Assembly (NCBI GenBank): GCA_964035575.1
Contig: OZ037834.1
Location: forward strand, 62,001-126,000
Length of the DNA stretch: 64,000 bases
From: Rhynchopus sp. YZ270_cl-10
Taxonomy: Eukaryota > Euglenozoa > Diplonemea > Diplonemida > Diplonemidae
Reading direction: 5' to 3'
Part shown: positions 56,339 through 64,000 of the stretch, in pieces
Position numbering within the stretch: position 1 is the first letter of the stretch
Layout of the letters: every line of letters begins with the position of its first letter
Notes under the pieces: model-generated
What the model was told of the DNA's origin: nothing
The model's input: the letters and a program-made list of their open reading frames with translations, nothing else
The model's database searches: none
Translations under genes and position numbers: made by a program

Positions 56339-58031
56339 TGCCCAGTACCCAGTACCCAGTACCCAGTACCCAGTACCCAGTACCCAGTACCCAGTACCCA
56401 GTACCCAGTACCCAGTACCCAGTACCCAGTACCCAGTACCCAGTACCCAGTACCCAGTACCCAGTACCCAGTACCCAGTACCCAGTACCCAGTACCCAGT
56501 ACCCAGTACCCAGTACCCAGTACCCAGTACCCAGTACCCAGTACCCAGTACCCAGTACCCAGTACCCAGTACCCAGTACCCAGTACCCAGTACCCAGTAC
56601 CCAGTACCCAGTACCCAGTACCCAGTACCCAGTACCCAGTACCCAGTACCCAGTACCCAGTACCCAGTACCCAGTACCCAGTACCCAGTACCCAGTACCC
56701 AGTACCCAGTACCCAGTACCCAGTACCCAGTACCCAGTACCCAGTACCCAGTACCCAGTACCCAGTACCCAGTACCCAGTACCCAGTACCCAGTACCCAG
56801 TACCCAGTACCCAGTACCCAGTACCCAGTACCCAGTACCCAGTACCCAGTACCCAGTACCCAGTACCCAGTACCCAGTACCCAGTACCCAGTACCCAGTA
56901 CCCAGTACCCAGTACCCAGTACCCAGTACCCAGTACCCAGTACCCAGTACCCAGTACCCAGTACCCAGTACCCAGTACCCAGTACCCAGTACCCAGTACC
57001 CAGTACCCAGTACCCAGTACCCAGTACCCAGTACCCAGTACCCAGTACCCAGTACCCAGTACCCAGTACCCAGTACCCAGTACCCAGTACCCAGTACCCA
57101 GTACCCAGTACCCAGTACCCAGTACCCAGTACCCAGTACCCAGTACCCAGTACCCAGTACCCAGTACCCAGTACCCAGTACCCAGTACCCAGTACCCAGT
57201 ACCCAGTACCCAGTACCCAGTACCCAGTACCCAGTACCCAGTACCCAGTACCCAGTACCCAGTACCCAGTACCCAGTACCCAGTACCCAGTACCCAGTAC
57301 CCAGTACCCAGTACCCAGTACCCAGTACCCAGTACCCAGTACCCAGTACCCAGTACCCAGTACCCAGTACCCAGTACCCAGTACCCAGTACCCAGTACCC
57401 AGTACCCAGTACCCAGTACCCAGTACCCAGTACCCAGTACCCAGTACCCAGTACCCAGTACCCAGTACCCAGTACCCAGTACCCAGTACCCAGTACCCAG
57501 TACCCAGTACCCAGTACCCAGTACCCAGTACCCAGTACCCAGTACCCAGTACCCAGTACCCAGTACCCAGTACCCAGTACCCAGTACCCAGTACCCAGTA
57601 CCCAGTACCCAGTACCCAGTACCCAGTACCCAGTACCCAGTACCCAGTACCCAGTACCCAGTACCCAGTACCCAGTACCCAGTACCCAGTACCCAGTACC
57701 CAGTACCCAGTACCCAGTACCCAGTACCCAGTACCCAGTACCCAGTACCCAGTACCCAGTACCCAGTACCCAGTACCCAGTACCCAGTACCCAGTACCCA
57801 GTACCCAGTACCCAGTACCCAGTACCCAGTACCCAGTACCCAGTACCCAGTACCCAGTACCCAGTACCCAGTACCCAGTACCCAGTACCCAGTACCCAGT
57901 ACCCAGTACCCAGTACCCAGTACCCAGTACCCAGTACCCAGTACCCAGTACCCAGTACCCAGTACCCAGTACCCAGTACCCAGTACCCAGTACCCAGTAC
58001 CCAGTACCCAGTACCCAGTACCCAGTACCCA
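56339..58031. repeat. 7-bp tandem array (GTACCCA), about 241 copies
   Basis: A perfect run of CAGTACC/GTACCCA units with no visible variant. With a period of 7, any frame cycles through all three phases and encodes a 7-residue repeat (TQYPVPS on plus, GYWVLGT on minus) without stops, producing frames of 577-653 codons that are not evidence of a gene. It lies inside the CACTA-like element, whose sub-terminal repeats contain the related GTACCCTAGG. Confidence 0.95.
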
Positions 58032-59140
58032 GATTTGCATTTCATTGAGGACACATAGGCCCACCAAGGGCAATTTTGTGATGTCAAAAAAAATTTTTTT
58101 TCGGCCCAAAAATTGACTTGTTTTCGGTAAAACCCACTAAAAATTGTGGTACTCTAAACTGCGTTTTAGACCCCCACAGATGCTCAAAAGTGCCAAATTT
58201 TGCTTTTAATGGCCTCAAATCGTCGAAATTAGCCCTAAACGGGGGCAAAAAAAATTTTTCGAGAGTCCCTTTCCCTGGGAGGCTCCGTAATTACGTACCC
58301 TAGGGTCCGTAATTACGGACCCTAGGGTACGTAATTACGTACCCTAGGGTACGTAATGACACTCCGTAAAGAGGGAGTGTCCTAACATGCCGTTTTACGG
58401 ACCCTCGGGGTGTGCGGACCCCGCCGTGTGGAGTCGTACCCCCTAGGGGGGGGGGGGGGGGGGGGGGTTTATGGACTGAGCCATTTAGTTGTGTACACGT
58501 GGTAGCGTATGTTCCCCTTCAAAACCGCACCAAGGTGCAACAAAGTGAGCGTCAGATGAAGACTTTGACGACATACTCGAAGACGAACAACATCTGACCT
58601 GACATCTGTCAAAGACGTCAGTCTTCTGACTCCTCAGATCATCTACGCTGGGAAGACGTCAGCCAGAGTTCCCCATATAGTGCCACAACCAGACGTTCAG
58701 TACGCATACACGCCGTCACACTGGTTGTCTGAAGTGGTCTTGAAACGATTTTGGACCCCCACCTTTGCCGTTACGAGAGCAGATGCAACGCAACAATGCA
58801 CTGTTGCTCATTGCTTACCGTTCACACAGGGATGAAGCATCCAAACAAAAAAATTGTCTGACATGAATGTGATCGTTAGGGAAATCCAGGGGGCGGCGGA
58901 CATTCTTCAACCATTGGACAGAACAGGCTCGGTGAACGCACGCTTCAAGCTCAACATGAAAGCATGCACACGGAGATGGCTAGGGGCGCTGTCATCTAGC
59001 CCAGGTTCGAAAGGAGGGGAGTGGTCCCTAGTGGGTCTTCAACGTACCCACCAGCATGCACATTGTGAAGCCCTCCAGAGAAGAAGGATGTTTATGTATG
59101 TCTATGGGATATACCGTCGGCAAAGCGGAAAAAAAAACCG

Positions 59141-59343
59141 TGGTGTGGCTGAAAGGGGGGGGTGCGATAAAGTGCTGTAAAGTGCGATAAAGTGCGATAA
59201 AGTGCTGTAAAGTGCGATAAAGTGCGATAAAGTGCTATTTTCTGCTATTTTGGGGTCCGATAAAGTGCGATAAAGTGCTGTAAAGTGCGATAAAGTGCGA
59301 TAAAGTGCTATTTTCTGCTATTTTGGGGTCGTCAGCCACACCA
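59141..59343. mobile_element. MITE R6 with AGTGCGATAA array
   Basis: The ends TGGTGTGGCTGAAAGG and GTCGTCAGCCACACCA match R6. The interior is two blocks of AGTGCGATAA / AGTGCTGTAA units, each followed by TATTTTCTGCTATTTTGGGG. Confidence 0.65.
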
Positions 59344-59637
59344 CTAACCCCTTTTTATTGTGGGGGTTTTTTTTTCTGCGCTGCGTGTCATTTGTGTGGA
59401 AAGATTGCTTGCCCTCATTTCAAAGCAGAAAGGTAGAGGTGGGGACCTTTTTTTCTTTTTGCAAATCTGATGGGAAGGGGGGGGAACGAAAATACCGTAT
59501 CCATTTTGTTTTGTTTTTTGTGGGATGATGACGAAAAAAAAGGGGGAGAAAAAATAAAACATTTGCAAAAAGGATGATGAGGGTGGGGGTGTTGGAAAAG
59601 GAGGGGGTGATACGGCAGAACCCAAATAAAAAAATTT

Positions 59638-59673
59638 AGATGAACCTAAGCCTCTCTGTGCTTAGTCACCTTA
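59638..59673 (+). repeat. Short repeat R3
   Basis: AGATGAACCTAAGCCTCTCT then GTGCTTAGTCACCTT; the stem CTAAGC/GCTTAG is preserved. Other copies are at 1718-1755, 40408-40446 and 41770-41860. Confidence 0.55.
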
Positions 59674-60344
59674 AAAGTTGTTGACCACGAAAACACCTGA
59701 AACGGCTAAAATACCAATGACATTGAAATTGGTTAGCCTCCGTTTGGATGTTTTACTTCTCATCTTTTTTTCTCAGATTGCTTATCAACAACATCCTGTA
59801 CAAAAAGAAAAAGAGGAAAAAAAAAAAAAAGACAGGACTGGTTCTGGACTCAGTGTCCTCCCTCCCCCTCAATTAGGGGGTTCCGATCCCCTCCCTCACC
59901 GCCCCCCTTTTTTCGTTACTGAATGATCGAATGGCTGCGTTTTTTTACCGCAAATTGATATAATTGATCGACAAAAGGATCCCCGCTTTCTTTTTTTTCA
60001 TTTTTTTTTCCATTTTGCTGTATTTTACTTATTTCGGGGGGAATAGGATAACCCACATAACCTCCTATAATTGACCACTGTTCCTGTCCAAAAAAACAAA
60101 AAAAACAAAAAAGTGATGACAAAGACCAGTTGATCAAAAATAGGAGGGAAGTAGCTATAGGTGGCACTCAAATGATAACTGTACAGCAAAACAAAACAAA
60201 AAGGGGAGGAAAACTAGAAATGTGTATTATCACATACACACAAATCTTTAAAAAAAACAAAAAGAAAAACACACAAAAACCCTGCTAAAGAGGAAGACAT
60301 CACTGGCCTGGAGCACATGACAGAAAAACAAAAAAAAATTGACT

Positions 60345-60445
60345 TGAAATACACATTCCCTTGGACAGTGCACCCATTTGGTACAAATTGACCGGTGCAC
60401 TGTGGTGGGTGGACCCTCCTCTTTCGATCGATTGACATCTGATAT
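60345..60445 (+). repeat. SINE-like repeat R1, diverged
   Basis: GACTTGAAATACACATTCCC, GGACAGTGCACCC, TTGGTACAAATTGACCGGTG and GGTGGACCC follow the order of R1. It lies downstream of the NIFK/Nop15-like gene and is more diverged than the other copies. Confidence 0.5.
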
Positions 60446-60630
60446 ACGCTACTCACAAAGAAGAAAAAAACACTCCTTTAACACTCCTGCTACGCGCATT
60501 CGACATCTCTTTGTGGGGGGAAGGTATTCCACAGTGAGGAATACCCCTCAATGATGTTCATATACGCCACGCTCCCTCGACTCTCCCTCTCTTCCTCTCC
60601 AGCCCGCAGCCCCTGTCAGCTCTCCTGCCC

Positions 60631-62752
60631 TCATTTCTTGGAGACCTTACGCTTCTTGGCCACCTTCGCCGCTGCGGGTGTCGCTGCCGCTGCCTTTTTT
60701 GCTGCTGAGAGCTGTTCCAACTTCCCGGATTTTTGGGCAGGCTTGGTTGCCTTCTTCACCTCGCCTGCGACCACACCCTTTACAGAGGAATCCCGTGCGG
60801 AGGAGTGGGGCACGTACTGTGGGGGAGGGAGGGTGGTAGAATAGATTTTGTTCTGTTGTTCTTAAAACAGTTAGTTACATTGGGTGCTAGGGGAAAATGA
60901 AACGAAAAAAAAAGTGGGGACAAAAGACAAAGTGGTATGTCTTGAAAAGGTTGGGGGAACTGAAGGCAAAGAATTTAGTTCATTTTTTTGCCCCCCTTTT
61001 CTTCCATTTCATAATGTATGATCGTGACAACCTTTGCATAGAACCCTGCTACAGTCCACAAAAAACCCCTTATTTGTCAAGCCCTTGATGCATACCTCCA
61101 GGCCAAGGGGCGCCAGCTGGTTCTCGAACCCACGGAACTCGTAGTCGATACCCGCCTTGGCAAGCTTGGCGTTGACCTTACGCTCGGTGGTGACGAAGTT
61201 CATGAGCTTCTTCTGCCACGGTGCCTCGGACAGCTGTGCGTAGGTGCGCACCTTGCCGTTGATACGGATGTCCTCGTCAAGCTTCTGCAGGGTGCGCATC
61301 TTCATCCCACGCCACAGGCTTTTATGCACCTTTGCAGGGTCCACTTGCGCAACATCGAGCACCTGGGAGAGAGAGGATGTGAGGGTGTGAGAGTGAGAGA
61401 TCTTATGTACAAATAGAAGGCACCCAATGAGGTCCAAAAGCGAATTTTAAAAAAAAATAAAACTGCAGTCGTTGAAGAAGTGAAGTTATTGATGCAGGCA
61501 CCTCCAACTGACCCCCCTGTACAATGCCAGCCATCCGGATGAAAGCACAAAGTACCCTGCGGCCTATAACAGTAGATAAAAAAAAACACGAGGAGGGGTT
61601 CATTTATTGTGGCGGACGAGGGAAGGAAAATACACCGAGTGAGGGTTTTATATTAGGTGTAGGTTTTCCCTAGCATTTGTATAGCGTGGGGCGGTGCGCA
61701 TGGTACACATGATGGTGAAGGAAATAACTTGAGAATTGTGGTTTTATTCGTGGTTATTCCGTTGTAAGCCAACGGTGAAGTAGAAGGGCCCTTTCGCTAA
61801 ATTATCAAAAAAAAAAAGGCATCTTGCCTCGAATAGCTAGGGGCAACAGAGAGGGAGGTGCCATTTAGGTTGACTGCCATACCTTGCCCGTAATGAACGT
61901 TCCCTTGAGCTCCTCAGCCACTGCCTCTGCCACTTCTTTGTCTTCGTATTGCACAAACCCGTAACCTATGTGTGGTGTGATGTGGTGGGTATGCGGGGTA
62001 GTTCATGTATCTCAACTCCATTGGTACTCCTGAAAACCCTATATTGCGTACTTGTTGCGCACTTAGTGCGTAGTTGTTGTGTGCTTGGTATTTTGGATTT
62101 CTGGAGTACCATACATTCTATAGAATGATACCATAAGGTAGTTCATGAAAAAAGTGGTAAAAACTGTGTAGTTGTTGATGCAGGCACCTCCGACTGACCT
62201 ACTGTGCGATGCCAGCCATCTGGATGAAAGCACACCAGTACCCTGCGGCCTACAACAGTAGATGTAAAAAGGAAACCTAATGAATGACCTTTAAAAAAAA
62301 CGAAGCATTGGTTGGTTCTCTGTATTGATTTGGCTTTTGTTTTTTTTTTTTTTGTCCAAAAAAGCATTTTAGTTTGGTGTTACAACTGCAAAAAGATAAG
62401 GACAAAGCAAGATTGCTTTTTTAACTTTACTAAGCATCTACAGCTAATGGGACATCATACCTTTCGATTTGCCGGTTTTTTTATTTCTGGAAATCCTCAA
62501 ACGCAGGATTTTCCCGTATTGCGCAAGGAAGTTGCGCATCTGTTTTTCATAGTAACCGTGGGGAATGTGGCCAATGTAGAGCACACCGGTCTTCTTGTCG
62601 GTTGTCTTCTTCCCTGCCACCTTCTTCACCTTCTTCACCGTCTTCACTGCCGCCTTTGCCGCTCCCGTTTTCTCCACCTTTCCTCCCACCACCAAGGACA
62701 CCTTCTTCGCACCCCCCTTCTTTGCTGTTTGTTTCAACGCCGATTTCCCCAT
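60631..62752 (-). CDS. Four-exon NIFK/Nop15-like nucleolar RNA-binding protein
   Basis: Exons are 62752-62461, 61965-61883, 61362-61096 and 60816-60631 (275 aa). Donors are AAAG|GTATGA, AAG|GTATGG and GAG|GTATGC; acceptors are ACATAG, CTCCCAG and CCCACAG. The frame is continuous across all junctions and intron 1 splits the RRM core. Residues 1-55 are Lys/Ala-rich. The RRM (56-133) has RNP2 VLYIGHIP and RNP1 KGYGFVQY; the sequence between ([29 protein letters not shown]) is the diagnostic NIFK/Nop15 pattern, followed by [14 protein letters not shown]. The C-terminus is Lys/Ala-rich. The family acts in the nucleolus in 60S subunit (5.8S/ITS2) maturation. Introns 1 and 2 contain R2 and R4 repeats. 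Confidence 0.9.
61488..61578 (+). repeat. R2 in NIFK/Nop15 intron 2
   Basis: TTGATGCAGGCACCTCC, CCAGCCATCCGGATGAAAGC and ACCCTGCGGCC match R2. It lies within intron 61882-61363, antisense to the gene. Confidence 0.65.
62022..62262 (+). repeat. R4 MITE and R2 in NIFK/Nop15 intron 1
   Basis: R4 (TGGTACTCCTGAAAACCC to TTTCTGGAGTACCA) is at 62022-62111 and R2 at 62170-62262. Both lie in intron 62460-61966. Confidence 0.65.
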
Positions 62753-62939
62753 TTTATTTTTTTTCTGGGTCTCTTGTGTAGATATGTCTGTGGATAGGTT
62801 TAGTTGGTGCAAAATAGTAAGTGTTTTTATTTTTATTTTGATAAATTGTTGGAGTAGTAAAATTGATGACGTGTAGACACCTCGCTTTTTTTTATCGTGT
62901 GAACTCCACGCAGCCTTTCCTCGCCTATCTCTCGTTTCG

Positions 62940-63330
62940 TGGATACCGCTACTACGTCCTACTCCCGCCTCCACTCGTCAGGTAACGAACGGGGATCATT
63001 GGATGCCCAGGGTAGCTAGGCCCCGGGTGAGATAGGTTTGGGCAGACTTTATCCCTGCGTCAGAGTGCGGCCAAGGCTTTTTTTTCCCTCCCCTTTTTTT
63101 CCGTTGAACGCAACCAAATAGGCTGGTGGTAGTGTCAATGGGTGGCGAGATGCTTTTTTTTTCCCCCTTTTTTTTTTGTTGGTTTCTACATTGCATGAAA
63201 TGGGGGGAAGAAAGAGAGAGAGAGGAGTTCAAAGTGCAAATTCTCTCTCTCTGTTCGATTTGTGCTTTTTTATTTTGAAAACTTGGTTGTATTAGTGTAG
63301 CCACCCTAGAGTGTCCTCCACTTATTTTAC
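62940..63330. repeat. Spacer with R1 tail and R5
   Basis: The R1 3' part (CTACTCCCGCCTCCACTCGT, GAACGGGGATCATTGG) lies near 62950-63000 and R5 at 63276-63323. Between them are low-complexity GAGAGA and poly-T tracts. Confidence 0.5.
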
Positions 63331-63366
63331 AGAGTTACCTTCAACTCCTTTCTTCTCCCCCCCTCC

Positions 63367-64000
63367 TCACCGACCCTTTTGCGCCTGCTTTACACTTTTG
63401 ATTACCCTCAGAATCGTCTCCTTTGAGAGCCTCTCCCAACAGAACGTACTCCCTAAGGTATCCCAATGTGTCGTCAACGTCGCCACAGCAGCTGCAACCA
63501 AATCCTCACGGGTGTAACGCTCTGCGTCTTGCAGGGCTTGTTCACATGAATGTGGGGTGCGTGCACGATCTAGGAGCAAAGTGTTACATAGGGCAACCAG
63601 CTTTTCTATACGAAGCACATCCGCAAGCACGGCAACTGCATGCAAGAGATCATCCTTAGGCGCTACTCCCGCATAGAGGTATGCTACTAAACTGAAGAGC
63701 GTTCCGACTGGGTCAGACACAACCACATTCCTCTGAGCGACAAGACGACATACATCGATTCTCACTGTCCTCTCTGAGCTTAACCCATTTCCCCTATCCA
63801 GACATTCCGCAAAGTACGCACTCCGTGCACACAGTATTGCGGAATGCACTGCGATCTGCGTCACCCCTTTGACCACCTCTACCCCAGGCACCTCTAATAG
63901 TACGTCAGCGCTGCACGGTGTTGCAGACTCTTTTTGCTTTTCATAACGTTGTGCCACCTCAAGCATTGTGTTTCCTGTTAAGAGCATTGCGAGGAGATCT
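63367..64000 (-). CDS. BTB/POZ domain protein, 5' part outside window
   Basis: The frame is open to the window end, so the start is not seen. The first residues (DLLAMLLTGNTMLEVAQRY) look like the end of an ankyrin repeat. Then comes a BTB domain: CSADVLLEV, the hallmark AVHSAILCARSAYFAECL, and later LVAYLYAG, LLHAVAVLADVLRIEKLVALC. A helical tail follows (CEQALQDAERYTREDLVAAA), resembling the start of a BACK region, ending KQAQKGR. BTB proteins dimerise and often bring substrates to cullin-3 ubiquitin ligases; ankyrin-BTB combinations are common. The role here is inferred only from the domain. Confidence 0.8.
   Translation of the reverse strand, partial: DLLAMLLTGNTMLEVAQRYEKQKESATPCSADVLLEVPGVEVVKGVTQIAVHSAILCARSAYFAECLDRGNGLSSERTVRIDVCRLVAQRNVVVSDPVGTLFSLVAYLYAGVAPKDDLLHAVAVLADVLRIEKLVALCNTLLLDRARTPHSCEQALQDAERYTREDLVAAAVATLTTHWDTLGSTFCWERLSKETILRVIKSVKQAQKGR

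Larger units (their letters stand above)
52961..58428. mobile_element. CACTA-like element with sub-terminal repeats
   Basis: The TIR CACGGCGGGGTCC...CCGAGGGTCCGTAAA (54222-54255) is mirrored at 58394-58428 with one substitution and one indel over 34 bp. Both ends have sub-terminal copies of CCTAGGGTCCGTAATTACG and GTACGTAATTACG. CAC-starting TIRs with sub-terminal repeats are typical of CACTA/EnSpm. A second element (52969-54220) inserted in the left TIR duplicated GCACGGCGG, so the first 8 bases now lie at 52961-52968. No transposase frame was recognised; the interior is unknown sequence plus a 7-bp array. Confidence 0.6.
45845..58482. mobile_element. 12.6-kb nested stack inside a C(n)CTAGG(n) palindromic element
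   Basis: The outer ends are exact inverse copies: GGCTCAGTCCATAAAC then a C run then CTAG on the left, and CTAG, a G run and TTTATGGACTGAGCC on the right. Perfect ATTT direct repeats flank it (45841-45844, 58483-58486). If everything between the two CTAGs is removed, the ends form one short perfect palindrome, so the original element was probably a tiny foldback whose central CTAG took later insertions. The contents are listed separately. No transposase was found. Confidence 0.65.

Noticed and set aside
56126-58116. Frames of 577-653 codons with YWVLGTG or QYPVPST repeats
   Set aside because: They are products of the stop-free 7-bp array. Frames on both strands are equally long, as expected of a tandem repeat rather than a protein.

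Overview
The window is eukaryotic nuclear DNA from a repeat-rich protist. Every host gene I can support lies on the minus strand. Three genes (NIFK/Nop15-like, MFS transporter, PH-like protein) contain seven clean spliceosomal introns, all opening with GTATG and ending with CAG or TAG. A fragment at about 16.83-16.99 kb matches the 5' part of an SSU rRNA and reads closest to what I remember of euglenozoan SSU. One-strand gene order plus pyrimidine-AG sites just before many start codons suit a euglenozoan with spliced-leader processing. Conventional introns argue against a kinetoplastid and leave a diplonemid-like lineage as my best guess. That placement is inference.

Layout. 0-3 kb: hairpin elements (MITE-like) and SINE-like repeats, several nested. 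3.17-10.8 kb: scraps of LSU rRNA broken by two elements that share terminal inverted repeats (TIRs). The first carries a 4.9 kb array of an 11-bp unit; the second carries a decayed LINE reverse transcriptase. 11-19.5 kb: almost gene-free, with one TIR element, an SSU rRNA scrap and low-complexity DNA. 19.5-27.4 kb: a 318-aa unknown protein and three tandem 2-kb units, each encoding a ubiquitin-like domain fused to leucine-rich repeats. 27.6-32.9 kb: repeats only, including a hAT-like element with an 8-bp target site duplication (TSD) and a foldback element with a 5-bp TSD whose empty site is preserved 400 bp away. 32.9-45.8 kb: PH-like protein, NDUFA12-like complex I protein, MFS transporter and a lysine-rich protein, separated by dispersed repeats. 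45.84-58.48 kb: one nested stack of mobile elements, which appears to have built up in the CTAG centre of a small C(n)CTAGG(n) palindrome and includes two 1.2-kb foldbacks, a 6-bp and a 7-bp tandem array, a LINE 3' end and a CACTA-like element. 58.5-64 kb: a repeat-rich stretch, the four-exon NIFK/Nop15 gene, and the 3' part of a BTB protein running off the window.

The host genes are unrelated housekeeping or unknown functions (ribosome biogenesis, respiration, transport), so no operon-like pathway is visible. The most distinctive features are the UBL-LRR tandem family, the repeated birth of minisatellites inside TIR elements, and the 12.6-kb nested insertion stack. Splice sites, TIRs and TSDs were read by eye; family assignments rest on remembered motifs, without database searches.
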